The notes under the pieces are model-generated. The model was not told where the DNA came from. It was given only the letters and a program-made list of their open reading frames with translations, and did not search any database. Of a stretch of 33,477 nucleotides of DNA, positions 1 to 8,333 are shown one piece after another. This stretch comes from Thiomicrorhabdus sp. ZW0627 (GTDB taxonomy: Bacteria > Pseudomonadota > Gammaproteobacteria > Thiomicrospirales > Thiomicrospiraceae): positions 1 to 33,477 of the forward strand of contig NZ_JARUQR010000007.1 of NCBI RefSeq assembly GCF_029767005.1, read 5' to 3'. How positions within the stretch are numbered: the first letter of the stretch is position 1; every line of letters starts with the position of its first letter. The translations under genes and the position numbers were made by a program.

Positions 1-1
1 T

Positions 2-553
2 CGTATGCGTATTCCTGGTTTGGCAGGTAAGGTGTATGAGCAGTTGGGTGTAAGCGTTAAGTTGCTTCCTGGAGGGGAAATCTTCCCGGCTCTGGAACGT
101 GGTGTTATCGATGCGGCCGAGTTCGTCGGACCTTATCAAGACCGTCGTTTGGGGCTTCAAAAAGCTGCGAAATACTATTACACCACCGGTTGGTCAGAAC
201 CAAACAACACAACTGAGTGTTTGATCAACAAGGATGCTTGGAACTCGTTGCCGGATGACCTTAAGGGGATTGTTGAAGCGGTTGCTGCAGAGTGTAACCT
301 GATGAGCCATGTATGGTCTGAAGCGCATAACTCGGAAGCGTTGGATGATTTGGTTAAGAACTACGGCGTTGAAGTGAAGACGTTGCCTGATTCCGTTGTT
401 GCCAAACTGAAAGAGCTTACGTTCAAGACGTTGGACGAGTACGCAGCCAAAGATCCGTTGGTGAAAAAGGTGCATGAAAGCTATTTTGCTTTCAAGGCGA
501 AGCATGACGCTTGGCAGGCTCGTAGTGAAGAAGTTGTGATGACTAAGCTTTAA
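2..553 (+). CDS. dctP: TRAP transporter substrate-binding protein, DctP family (C-terminal part)
   Basis: This is the C-terminal 183 codons of a periplasmic solute receptor; the reading frame is open through the left edge, so the true start, signal peptide and N-lobe lie outside the window. The visible part begins with RMRIPGLAGKVYEQLG, matching the DctP block whose conserved arginine contacts the substrate carboxylate in characterised members. It continues through GGEIFPALERGVIDAAEFVGP, split here as GGEIFPALERG and VIDAAEFVGP, typical of the TakP/FcbT1-like branch that binds 2-oxo acids, aromatic acids or similar carboxylates. The dctQ start codon follows the stop by one base, so the three transporter genes are co-transcribed. 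The exact ligand cannot be read from the sequence. Confidence 0.9.
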   Translation, partial: RMRIPGLAGKVYEQLGVSVKLLPGGEIFPALERGVIDAAEFVGPYQDRRLGLQKAAKYYYTTGWSEPNNTTECLINKDAWNSLPDDLKGIVEAVAAECNLMSHVWSEAHNSEALDDLVKNYGVEVKTLPDSVVAKLKELTFKTLDEYAAKDPLVKKVHESYFAFKAKHDAWQARSEEVVMTKL

Positions 554-554
554 T

Positions 555-1061
555 ATGAAGTTACCTGTTTTTGCAAACCGGCTCGACGCGTTCATTGAGC
601 GCGTCGGTCGCTTAAGTGCTTGGTTGATCCTGTTTCTGGTACTGCTGGTGGCGGGGAACGTCTTGTTCCGCTATCTATTTCACGTCAGTTCCGTGGGATT
701 GCAAGAGCTTGAGTGGCATTTACTAGCGGCTATCGCCATGCTGGGTTCAGCTTACACCCTGCAACAGGGTGAACATGTGCGAGTCGATCTTTTTTATCAC
801 AGATACTCAACAAACCTAAAACGTTGGATGGACATTCTCATTCCGGCTTTCATTATCCTGCCTTTTTCATTCTTCATGATGTACCTGTCAATGGACTACG
901 TGATGCAATCGTATGATATGGGTGAGGTTTCTCCCGATCCAGGCGGTCTGGGTTACCGATATTTAGTCAAAGCGCTTTTACCTTTGGGCTTCTTGCTCAT
1001 TGCGGTTCAAGGTCTTGCACTTCTTTTGAAAGCCATTACCGATCCCCAACGAGAGCATTGA
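555..1061 (+). CDS. dctQ: TRAP transporter small permease, DctQ family
   Basis: A 168-residue membrane protein with about four hydrophobic segments (roughly residues 20-40, 53-70, 92-115 and 137-160), the normal size and topology for DctQ. The block LEWHLLAAIAMLGSAYTLQQ followed by GEHVRVDLFY is the conserved family region around the second segment. In TRAP systems the small subunit pairs with DctM in the inner membrane and helps dock the loaded binding protein; transport is driven by a sodium gradient in studied members. It starts one base after the dctP stop and ends three bases before dctM, so translation is probably coupled. Confidence 0.92.
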   Translation: MKLPVFANRLDAFIERVGRLSAWLILFLVLLVAGNVLFRYLFHVSSVGLQELEWHLLAAIAMLGSAYTLQQGEHVRVDLFYHRYSTNLKRWMDILIPAFIILPFSFFMMYLSMDYVMQSYDMGEVSPDPGGLGYRYLVKALLPLGFLLIAVQGLALLLKAITDPQREH

Positions 1062-1064
1062 TTT

Positions 1065-2390
1065 ATGGAACCACAATTCTTGGCCATCTTAATGGTCATT
1101 TCTCTTTTTACCCTTATTTTAGTCGGCGTTCCGGTCGCGTTTGCGATTGCAGCGGCAGGGTTGGGCTTTGGCCTGATCGGAATGGGCTTTGACCTGTTCA
1201 ACCTGCTTCCGGCTCGTATTTTTGGTGTATTGACCAATTACACCTTGTTAGCCATACCGCTTTTCGTATTTATGGGCGTCATGCTTGAAAAGTCGAGGCT
1301 TGCAGAAAAAATGTTAGATGTCTTAGGACATCTGGCTGGAAAGACACCTGGCGGAATGGCGATTGCAATCGTCGTCGTCGGTGTTTTGATGGGCGCTTCG
1401 ACAGGGATTGTCGGTGCGACCGTCGTCACATTGAGTATGATCACATTACCGACACTGCTTAGACGAGGTTACAGCCATTCGGTTGCGTGCGGAACCATCT
1501 GTGCCTCCGGTACGCTCGGCCAGATCTTGCCGCCGAGTTTGGTTCTGATTCTACTTGCCGACATTACCGGAGAGGCTATTGGTCCGTTGTTTGCAGCGGC
1601 TCTTGTACCCGGTTTGATACTGGCTGCGCTGTATGTGCTGTATATTCTTTATTTGGGCTGGAAATCGCCTGAAAAAGTACCGCCTATCGATCAGGAAGAA
1701 AGGGATAGTTATTCTCGAGGCGAGTTATGGATGGAGTTCATCAAATCGGTAGCACCGCCTTTTATTCTGATTTTCGCCGTTTTGGGATCGATTATCGGAG
1801 GGGTTGCCGCTCCGACCGAGGCCGCATCAATGGGCGCTTTAGGTGCTCTTGTTTTGGTGTTTTTGAGCAAACGTCTGACTTTCAAGGTGTTACAAGGCAC
1901 CTTGAATGAGACCTTGAAAATTACCGGGATGATTATGTTCGTTCTGATCGCTGCTCAAGTTTTCGGACTGAGTTTCAGAGGTTTGGACGGTGATTATCTG
2001 ATTGAAGATATGTTTGCCCTTATTCCCGGTGGAGAATGGGGAGCGATTCTGTTCATGATGGCGATTCTACTTTTCCTAGGATTCTTTTTGGAATGGATCG
2101 AAATCTCCTACATCGTATTGCCGTTGATGTTGCCGATTTTTCATGCAATGGGCATCGACATGGTCTGGTTGGCGATTCTGGTCGCGTTGAACTTGCAAAC
2201 CTCCTTTTTGACGCCGCCGTTCGGTTGGTCGCTATTTTTCCTAAAAGGAGTCGCTCCTCCGGAAATCAAGACAATTGATATCTATAAGGGGGTCATTCCG
2301 TTTATCGGCATGCAGATCGTCGTCATCGGATTAGTCATGATTTTTCCGGAGATCGCTCTGTGGTTGCCTAAAGCCATAGGTTGGAGTTAA
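1065..2390 (+). CDS. dctM: TRAP transporter large permease, DctM family
   Basis: A 441-residue, very hydrophobic protein with about 11-12 predicted membrane segments, the full family length. Recognisable DctM blocks are LLAIPLFVFMGVMLEKS (about residues 61-77), the GGMAIAIVVVGVLMGASTG stretch, the glycine/proline-rich ASGTLGQILPPSLVLILLA re-entrant region, and VAAPTEAASMGALGALVL. It forms the sodium-coupled translocation channel and takes substrate from the periplasmic receptor encoded upstream. It sits between dctQ and the gamma-glutamyltransferase-like gene, with a 2-bp gap to the latter, which makes the hydrolase part of the same transcript. Substrate remains unknown. Confidence 0.93.
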   Translation: MEPQFLAILMVISLFTLILVGVPVAFAIAAAGLGFGLIGMGFDLFNLLPARIFGVLTNYTLLAIPLFVFMGVMLEKSRLAEKMLDVLGHLAGKTPGGMAIAIVVVGVLMGASTGIVGATVVTLSMITLPTLLRRGYSHSVACGTICASGTLGQILPPSLVLILLADITGEAIGPLFAAALVPGLILAALYVLYILYLGWKSPEKVPPIDQEERDSYSRGELWMEFIKSVAPPFILIFAVLGSIIGGVAAPTEAASMGALGALVLVFLSKRLTFKVLQGTLNETLKITGMIMFVLIAAQVFGLSFRGLDGDYLIEDMFALIPGGEWGAILFMMAILLFLGFFLEWIEISYIVLPLMLPIFHAMGIDMVWLAILVALNLQTSFLTPPFGWSLFFLKGVAPPEIKTIDIYKGVIPFIGMQIVVIGLVMIFPEIALWLPKAIGWS

Positions 2391-2392
2391 GA

Positions 2393-3988
2393 ATGAATCA
2401 TTTACCTACTACTCAAGTTGCAGATAATGGAATGGTGGTTGCACCGCATCATGCAGCGGCGGAAGCCGGACTGGACGTTTTAAAAGCGGGCGGTAATGCG
2501 ATTGAGGCCGCGATTGCCACTGCAGCTTCCTTGTCTGTTCATTACCCTCATATGACCGGTATTGGCGGCGATGCATTCTGGTTGGTTTACGACCCTCAAG
2601 AAGGTGTTAGTTTCATCGAGGCCTCCGGCCATTCAGGGTATGAAGTGACGCCTGAATTGTATCAAGGCGTTGAATCGATTCCATTCAGAGGAAAATTGGC
2701 TGCAAATACGGTCGCAGGGGCAGTATCGGCCTGGGACCAGGCCTATCGAAAAAGTCAGAAAGATTGGCAGGGCTGTTTAAGTTCGGCTGCCTTAATGGCG
2801 GAGGCTGTAGAGTCCGCCAGTCGGGGCATCGAAGTGACGCCTTCTTTGGCGGAAACGCTTTTGGATAAAGCTACGGAATTGCAGGCGGATCCTTTTTTTG
2901 CCGAAGTCTATTATCCGCAAGGAAAAGTGCCTGAAGCGGGCGAAACGTTGCTCCAGGAAAAGTTGGGGAAAACGTTGCAGAGTTTGGGTGATAACGGGTT
3001 TGATGACTTTTATCGTGGCGACATAGCGAAGAGTATCTGTAATGACTTTGAAATCCGCGACGGTTTCATTACGCACGAGGATTTACGTCAGCATCAGGCT
3101 GAATTTAAGCCTCACCTTGAAATTGATACTAAGCATGCCAAGTTATTCAATGCTTCTGCACCGACTCAGGGTGTGGCTTCATTGATGATTTTAGGGCTGT
3201 TTGATCGTTGGGTTGAAAAGTTACCGGAAAAAGATTCCGTGAACTATGTGCATCTTTTGGTTGAGGCAACCAAAATAGCGTTCGAACATAGGGATCGAAT
3301 GGATACTTCGGCTTCGGCCGAGGAGTTGCAGGCTTGGCTGGATCCGGAATATCTGGATGAATTAAGCGCACGTATCGATTTCGATAAGGCGCAACCTTGG
3401 GGTGAGAAAACCGAACCGGGCGATACAACCTGGTTTGGTGCGATGGACTCTCAGGGGCGTGTTGTGAGTGCTATCCAGAGTATTTATCACGAATTCGGCA
3501 GTGGTTTGATGTTGCCGGAAACCGGAATTGTCTGGCAGAACCGCGGCTGTAGTTTTTCACTGGATCCAAATCATGTTCGCAGTATCGCTCCGCATAAAAA
3601 ACCTTTCCACACGTTGAATCCGGCCATTGCTTTGTTCAAGGATGGTCGTGTCATGGCGTACGGTACTATGGGCGGGGACGGTCAGCCACAAACCCAGGCG
3701 GCCGTCTTTTCGCGATATGCCTATTACGCCGAAGATTTGCAGACTTCGATCAATCAACCGCGCTGGTTGTTAGGGAGAACCTGGGGAAATTCTTCGGAAA
3801 GCCTGAAATTGGAGAAGCGATTCCCGCGGGAGTATGCGACAGAGCTAAAACAAAAAGGACACGATTTTGAATGGTTGGAGGCATTGGATGCCTCTGTTGG
3901 ACATGCAGGCGCCTTGGTGCGTCATCCATCATCCAAGATTGAAGGGGCGTACGACCCGAGAAGTGACGGCAAAGCGGCCGGTTTTTAA
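2393..3988 (+). CDS. gamma-glutamyltransferase family Ntn hydrolase, cytoplasmic type
   Basis: A 531-residue GGT-family protein. I chose the ATG at 2393 because GGAG lies six bases upstream; an in-frame TTG at 2381 would overlap dctM. Family landmarks are the N-terminal GGNAIEAAIATAASLSVHYP, TGIGGDAFWLVYDP, and the autoprocessing site GDTTWFGAMDSQG, in which Thr345 would be the new N-terminal nucleophile of the small subunit. Further on are SAIQSIYHEFGSGLMLPETG and GTMGGDGQPQTQAAVFSRY. Unlike the periplasmic E. coli enzyme there is no signal peptide, and the usual TTHYSVVD is replaced by TTWFGAMD. It may therefore be an amidase or acylase of the oxamate amidohydrolase (HpxW)-like branch rather than a true glutathione hydrolase. 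Its place between a TRAP transporter and a TauE permease suggests it acts on the imported compound. Confidence 0.85.
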   Translation: MNHLPTTQVADNGMVVAPHHAAAEAGLDVLKAGGNAIEAAIATAASLSVHYPHMTGIGGDAFWLVYDPQEGVSFIEASGHSGYEVTPELYQGVESIPFRGKLAANTVAGAVSAWDQAYRKSQKDWQGCLSSAALMAEAVESASRGIEVTPSLAETLLDKATELQADPFFAEVYYPQGKVPEAGETLLQEKLGKTLQSLGDNGFDDFYRGDIAKSICNDFEIRDGFITHEDLRQHQAEFKPHLEIDTKHAKLFNASAPTQGVASLMILGLFDRWVEKLPEKDSVNYVHLLVEATKIAFEHRDRMDTSASAEELQAWLDPEYLDELSARIDFDKAQPWGEKTEPGDTTWFGAMDSQGRVVSAIQSIYHEFGSGLMLPETGIVWQNRGCSFSLDPNHVRSIAPHKKPFHTLNPAIALFKDGRVMAYGTMGGDGQPQTQAAVFSRYAYYAEDLQTSINQPRWLLGRTWGNSSESLKLEKRFPREYATELKQKGHDFEWLEALDASVGHAGALVRHPSSKIEGAYDPRSDGKAAGF

Positions 3989-3998
3989 GGAATATTAA

Positions 3999-4805
3999 AT
4001 GAACGAATTACTCATTTTATTACCCATTCTGTTGGTGAGCGGCATCGTGGCCGGTTTGCTAGCAGGCCTGTTGGGAGTTGGCGGCGGAATCGTGATTGTG
4101 CCGATGCTCTATCACATCTTTCTTTATCTTAAGATCGATGTCGCGATTGCGATGCCACTCGCTATCGGTACCTCTTTATCGACGATTGTGGTGACTTCGA
4201 TTATGTCGGCCAAGGCGCATCATAAGAAAGGCGGAATTGATTGGCGTTTGGCCAAACGGTGGCTGCCATTTGTGCTTTTCGGTGTGTTGATCGGTGCTGT
4301 TTCGACCAATTTCATGCATGGACTGACGCTTAAGGTGATGTTTGGTGTTTTGCTGGTACTGGTTTCAGTGCATATGCTGGCAAGCAGTTACAGGGAGATC
4401 AGTCTGGCTGAATCGCTTCCGGGTAAAAAGGTTCAATCTCTATTTGCGACAATGTTGGGTGCGTTTTCCTCGATGCTGGGCATCGGCGGAGGAACTCTCA
4501 TGGTGCCGTTGCTGACACTGTTTTCCTATCCGATTCATCAGGCTGTAGCGACGGCTTCCTTGTTCGGATTGATTATCAGCGTACCGGCAACCATAGGTTA
4601 CATCGTAAGCGGTTGGGGCGTTGGCGCGTTACCGATCGGTTCAACGGGGTATGTGAACTGGCTTGGTTTTATTGCGCTTGTTCCGATGACGATGATTTTC
4701 GCTCCGATAGGAGCTAAGCTGGCTTATCGTCTAAATGTTAAGCAACTGAAAACGGCATTTGCCATCTTTTTGGCATTGGTCGGTTTAAAAATGCTTTTGA
4801 TTTAA
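3999..4805 (+). CDS. TauE/SafE family sulfite/organosulfonate exporter-like permease
   Basis: A 268-residue membrane protein of the TauE/SafE (formerly DUF81) family with about eight hydrophobic segments. The two inverted half-repeats each carry the family glycine motif: GLLAGLLGVGGGIVIVPML near residue 20 and GAFSSMLGIGGGTLMVPLL near residue 155. Characterised relatives move sulfite, sulfoacetate or other small anions across the inner membrane; many are uncharacterised. It begins 10 bp after the GGT-like gene and is the last gene of the operon, followed by hairpins at 4814-4861 and 4870-4915. Its presence next to an uptake system suggests export of a breakdown product, but this is inference. 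Confidence 0.9.
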   Translation: MNELLILLPILLVSGIVAGLLAGLLGVGGGIVIVPMLYHIFLYLKIDVAIAMPLAIGTSLSTIVVTSIMSAKAHHKKGGIDWRLAKRWLPFVLFGVLIGAVSTNFMHGLTLKVMFGVLLVLVSVHMLASSYREISLAESLPGKKVQSLFATMLGAFSSMLGIGGGTLMVPLLTLFSYPIHQAVATASLFGLIISVPATIGYIVSGWGVGALPIGSTGYVNWLGFIALVPMTMIFAPIGAKLAYRLNVKQLKTAFAIFLALVGLKMLLI

Positions 4806-4813
4806 GATTGTAC

Positions 4814-4861
4814 GCCCGCTGTAAGACTCTCAGTGTTGATTATGAGAGGTGCTCAGCGGGC
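4814..4861 (+). terminator. compound stem-loop after tauE
   Basis: GCCCGCTG (4814-4821) pairs perfectly with CAGCGGGC (4854-4861), and an inner CTCTCA/TGAGAG helix lies within the loop. It begins 8 bp after the TauE stop codon. A short CTTTCAGAAAG palindrome follows, but there is no long T-run, so it may act as a 3'-end stabiliser or a factor-dependent terminator rather than a classic intrinsic one. Confidence 0.55.
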
Positions 4862-4869
4862 TTTCAGAA

Positions 4870-4915
4870 AGCAATTGGTGGAGAGGCATGCAACGCGAAC
4901 TTTGATCCAATTGCT
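4870..4915. repeat. inverted repeat between tauE and comFB
   Basis: AGCAATTGG (4870-4878) is perfectly complementary to CCAATTGCT (4907-4915), separated by 28 bp that contain the palindrome GCATGC. It lies in the gap between the convergent tauE and comFB genes and could serve as a 3' structure for either transcript. There is no T-run in either direction. Confidence 0.5.
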
Positions 4916-4941
4916 TATCAGGAAGTTAGTTTCAGGCGTAA

Positions 4942-5217
4942 TTATCTTTCGCTGTTGTCGCGATCTAGTTTAAGAAGCTTTTTATAGGCTTTACGCACAG
5001 CTTTACTGACGGTTTCTTCATGTTCGATGTGTTCTTCTGTCGTCATATAGAATGACATATCGATATCAAATCGGATATAGCGCGGGGGAATTCGGTTGAG
5101 GGCGATGCAGGCCATGTCTGCAAGCTGCTGCTCGTCTAACTCTTTATCAAGGTAGTGTTCGTTGATTTCGTTGAAAACCAAGCGTTCAAAGTAATTATGC
5201 ACGGTATCGAATGACAC
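4942..5217 (-). CDS. ComFB-family protein (candidate cyclic-dinucleotide receptor)
   Basis: A 91-residue single-domain protein. The core NYFERLVFNEINEHYLD, then DMACIALNRIPPRYIRFDID, is the ComFB family signature (ALN-LPPRY). The start is a GTG preceded on its strand by AAGGA six bases upstream. ComFB proteins were named from a Bacillus competence operon; recent work on cyanobacterial and other members reports binding of cyclic di-GMP or cyclic di-AMP, so a signalling role is plausible here. No competence or cyclase gene is adjacent. A possible -10 (TATAGT on the minus strand, 5253-5258) lies upstream, beyond the purD terminator, so the gene probably has its own promoter. Confidence 0.85.
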   Translation of the reverse strand: MSFDTVHNYFERLVFNEINEHYLDKELDEQQLADMACIALNRIPPRYIRFDIDMSFYMTTEEHIEHEETVSKAVRKAYKKLLKLDRDNSER

Positions 5218-5273
5218 GATTTTTCCTTAGTATGAGAGTGGTTAATAAGTCCACTATACCTAATAATTACCTA

Positions 5274-5305
5274 TAAAAAAAGCACCTATATAGGTGCTTT
5301 TTTTT
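5274..5305 (-). terminator. intrinsic terminator after purD
   Basis: The perfect palindrome AGCACCTATATAGGTGCT (5281-5298) is flanked by an A-run on the left and a T-run on the right, giving a usable terminator on both strands. It lies about 23 bp past the purD stop, so it most likely ends the purH-purD transcript before the comFB promoter. Confidence 0.85.
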
Positions 5306-5327
5306 ATGCGAAGTGATTCTGAATTTA

Positions 5328-6617
5328 TTAGGCTTGTTCGCGACTGATTGCACGATGGCCAATATCGGTTCTGAAATAGACTTCATCCCATGAGATTGCT
5401 TTGACACCTTCATAGGCACGCTTCTGTGCTTGGGTAACGTTTTCGCCTAATGCCGTTACGCAAAGAACGCGTCCGCCGGAGGTGATCACATCACCATTTT
5501 CGTTTAAGGAGGTACCTGCATGGAAGACTTTAAGGTCTTCGGCATTGGCATTTTCCAAGCCTGAAATGATGTCCGCTTTGCGGTAGTCATCAGGATAACC
5601 GCCAGCTGCCATGACGACACCTAATGCTGCACGGCTGTCCCACTTGGCGTCGACCGTATCCAATTTTCCGTCGATTGCAGCCAAACACAGTTCAACAAGA
5701 TCTGACTGCAGGCGCATCATGATTGGTTGGGTTTCAGGGTCACCGAAACGGCAGTTGAATTCAAGCACCTTTGGCGCGCCGGAAGCATCAATCATAACCC
5801 CAGCATATAGGAAGCCGGTGTATGGAAGACCGTCTTTCGCCATGCCTTCGATAGTCGGTTCGATGACTTCTTTCATTATGCGATCATGAATTTCAGGCGT
5901 GACAACCGGAGCAGGGGTATAGGCACCCATGCCACCCGTGTTCGGACCTGTATCACCGTTATTGCGTGCTTTATGGTCCTGCGATGTTGCCATTGGCAGG
6001 ATGTTTTTACCATCTGCCATGACAATGAAACTGGCTTCTTCACCGATAAGGAATTCTTCGATTACGACACGGGCACCGGCATCACCGAATTTGTTGCCTG
6101 CCAGCATGTCTTTGACGGCTGCAATCGCTTCTTCGTTGGTGTCGGCCAAAATAACGCCTTTACCGGCTGCCAGACCATCTGCTTTGATGACGATTGGTGC
6201 GCCCATCTTTTCGATATAAGCAACAGCCGGTTCGATTTCAGTGAACACATCGTAGGCGGCCGTCGGGATATTGTGCTTGGCAAGGAAGTCTTTGGAGAAT
6301 GCTTTGGAACCTTCCAATTGTGCCGCGTCCCCTGTCGGACCGAAACATTTTAGACCGGCTGCGCTAAAGGCGTCGACAACACCCAGCACGAGAGGCACTT
6401 CCGGTCCGACAATCGCAACGTCGATATTGTTGTCTTTCGCAAAATCGACCAGACCTTGGATGTCTTCAACGGCAATGCTAACGTTTTCCAGGTTGGATTC
6501 AAGCGCTGTGCCTGCATTGCCTGGAGCAACGAAAACTTTGGTTACTTTAGGGGATTGTGCCGCTTTCCAAGCCAAGGCGTGTTCACGACCGCCGCCACCA
6601 ATAATTAATACTTTCAT
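5328..6617 (-). CDS. purD: phosphoribosylamine-glycine ligase (GARS)
   Basis: PurD joins glycine to 5-phosphoribosylamine using ATP, the second step of de novo purine synthesis in the cytosol. The ATG at 6617 gives 429 residues, the same as E. coli PurD, beginning MKVLIIGGGGREHALAWKAA. A GTG ten codons upstream lacks a good ribosome site, whereas the ATG has AAAGAGA upstream. ATP-grasp landmarks are IVIKADGLAAGKGV, then GPNTGGMGAYTPAPVVTPEI and VLEFNCRFGDPETQPIM, which carry substrate- and metal-binding residues. It follows purH by 94 bp that contain a strong nested hairpin, and it is followed by an intrinsic terminator. Confidence 0.97.
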   Translation of the reverse strand: MKVLIIGGGGREHALAWKAAQSPKVTKVFVAPGNAGTALESNLENVSIAVEDIQGLVDFAKDNNIDVAIVGPEVPLVLGVVDAFSAAGLKCFGPTGDAAQLEGSKAFSKDFLAKHNIPTAAYDVFTEIEPAVAYIEKMGAPIVIKADGLAAGKGVILADTNEEAIAAVKDMLAGNKFGDAGARVVIEEFLIGEEASFIVMADGKNILPMATSQDHKARNNGDTGPNTGGMGAYTPAPVVTPEIHDRIMKEVIEPTIEGMAKDGLPYTGFLYAGVMIDASGAPKVLEFNCRFGDPETQPIMMRLQSDLVELCLAAIDGKLDTVDAKWDSRAALGVVMAAGGYPDDYRKADIISGLENANAEDLKVFHAGTSLNENGDVITSGGRVLCVTALGENVTQAQKRAYEGVKAISWDEVYFRTDIGHRAISREQA

Positions 6618-6659
6618 TTGTTTGATCTCTTTCTTTTTAGAATCCACAATTCTTAAGAA

Positions 6660-6701
6660 GGGGGCGCTTTATCCAACAACGACGTTGGATAAATAAGCCC
6701 C
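6660..6701 (-). repeat. nested hairpin between purH and purD
   Basis: TTTATCCAAC (6668-6677) pairs perfectly with GTTGGATAAA (6684-6693) across a six-base loop. An outer GGGGC (6661-6665) pairs with GCCCC (6697-6701). It ends 10 bp past the purH stop. There is no T-run on the minus strand, so it is more likely an mRNA processing or stability element, or a partial attenuator, than a full terminator. Confidence 0.6.
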
Positions 6702-6711
6702 TTGTGCCAAC

Positions 6712-8277
6712 TTAGTGTTTGAAGTGACGCATCCCTGTAAACACCATCGCAATACCGTGTTCGTCCGCAGCATCAATGACTTCTTGGTCGCGCATCGATC
6801 CACCTGGGTGGATGACCGCAGTAATGCCAGCTGCTGCCGCTGCGTCGATTCCGTCGCGGAACGGGAAGAAAGCGTCGGAGGCCATAACGGAACCAGGAAC
6901 CTCAAGACCTTCGTCTTCCGCTTTGATTCCGGCGATCTTGGCTGAATAAACTCGGCTCATCTGGCCGGCACCCACGCCGATGGTCATACCGTCTTTAACG
7001 TAGACGATGGCGTTGGATTTAACAAATTTGGCGACTTTCCAGGCAAACATCAAATCCGCCATTTCAGTTTCAGTCGGTGCACGCTTGCTGACGACTTTCA
7101 GTTCGTTCTGAGTCACGCTTCCAAGGTCACGGTCTTGTACCAATAGACCACCCGTAACGCGCTTATAGTCGTAAGCGGCTTGCTGTTCGCCTAATTCTCC
7201 GCAGGCCAGTAGGCGTACGTTCTGCTTTGCAGCAACGATCGTTTTGGCTTCGTCAGAAACGCTCGGTGCGATGATTACTTCAACAAACTGACGGTCAACG
7301 ATCGCTTGTGCGGTTTCAGCGTCCAGTTCACGGTTGAAAGCGATGATTCCACCAAAGGCGGAAGTCGGATCGGTTTTGTAAGCTCGGTCGTAAGCTTCGA
7401 ATAGGCTGCTGCCGATCGATACACCACATGGGTTGGCGTGCTTGACGATCACGCAAGCGATGTCATCGAATGTCTTGACCAATTCCAGAGCGGCATCGGT
7501 GTCGGCGATGTTGTTGAAGGACAACTCTTTACCTTGGATCTGTTCCGCCGTAGAGATCGAAGCTTCGGTCGGGTTGCGTTCTGTATAGAATGCGGCTGCC
7601 TGATGCGGGTTTTCACCGTAACGCATGGATTGCTTCTTAACGAACTGGGTATTGAATGTACGAGGGAACGTGTCGTTTTCGTCTTCGCTGAACATCTTGC
7701 CGAAGTAGTTTGAGATCGCACCGTCGTAACGAGCGGTTTGCTCGAAGGTTTTGATGGCTAGGTCAAAACGGGTTGCGTGCGCCAATTGACCGTTATTGGC
7801 CTGCATCTCTTCAAGAATGCGTGAATAGTCAGCCGGATCGGTGACAACGGCAACATCGTTGTGGTTTTTGGCCGCGGAACGTAACATGGTCGGTCCACCG
7901 ATGTCGATATTCTCGATTGCATCTTCCAGAGAACAGTCAGCTTTGGCAACCGTGGCTTCAAAAGGGTAAAGGTTGACGACAACCATGTCGATCGGGTCGA
8001 TTCCGTGCTCGGACATGACGGCATCGTCAGTTCCGCGACGACCTAATAAGCCACCGTGAATTTTTGGATGTAGGGTTTTGACGCGTCCGTCCATCATTTC
8101 CGGAAAACCTGTGTATTCGGAAACTTCGGTAACCGGCAGTCCGGCTTCGGAAAGTACCTTGTAGGTACCGCCAGTCGAAAGGATGGCGACATTCATGGCA
8201 ACAAGCGATTCTGCGAATTCCAGAATGCCTGTCTTATCCGAGACACTGATCAAAGCGCGACGAACAGGTTTCATCAT
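6712..8277 (-). CDS. purH: bifunctional AICAR transformylase / IMP cyclohydrolase
   Basis: A 521-residue enzyme catalysing the last two steps to IMP. The N-terminal MGS-like cyclohydrolase domain (about residues 1-200) shows [20 protein letters not shown], then [20 protein letters not shown] and [15 protein letters not shown]. The C-terminal transformylase domain carries [14 protein letters not shown] and the catalytic KHANPCGV. It ends with [19 protein letters not shown] and GMRHFKH. The start ATG is eight bases from GGAG; a second ATG follows immediately. It lies 56 bp downstream of fis and upstream of purD, the usual gammaproteobacterial arrangement. Confidence 0.98.
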   Translation of the reverse strand: MMKPVRRALISVSDKTGILEFAESLVAMNVAILSTGGTYKVLSEAGLPVTEVSEYTGFPEMMDGRVKTLHPKIHGGLLGRRGTDDAVMSEHGIDPIDMVVVNLYPFEATVAKADCSLEDAIENIDIGGPTMLRSAAKNHNDVAVVTDPADYSRILEEMQANNGQLAHATRFDLAIKTFEQTARYDGAISNYFGKMFSEDENDTFPRTFNTQFVKKQSMRYGENPHQAAAFYTERNPTEASISTAEQIQGKELSFNNIADTDAALELVKTFDDIACVIVKHANPCGVSIGSSLFEAYDRAYKTDPTSAFGGIIAFNRELDAETAQAIVDRQFVEVIIAPSVSDEAKTIVAAKQNVRLLACGELGEQQAAYDYKRVTGGLLVQDRDLGSVTQNELKVVSKRAPTETEMADLMFAWKVAKFVKSNAIVYVKDGMTIGVGAGQMSRVYSAKIAGIKAEDEGLEVPGSVMASDAFFPFRDGIDAAAAAGITAVIHPGGSMRDQEVIDAADEHGIAMVFTGMRHFKH

Positions 8278-8333
8278 TGTTTTTTCTCCAAAAAATAAAG
8301 CTAAAAGTTATAAAAAATTGAATAGGTTGGGTT

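Noticed and set aside
5611-6696. Long open frames on the plus strand opposite purD.
   Set aside because: They are antisense shadows with low-complexity or unnatural composition; purD has full-length family motifs on the other strand.
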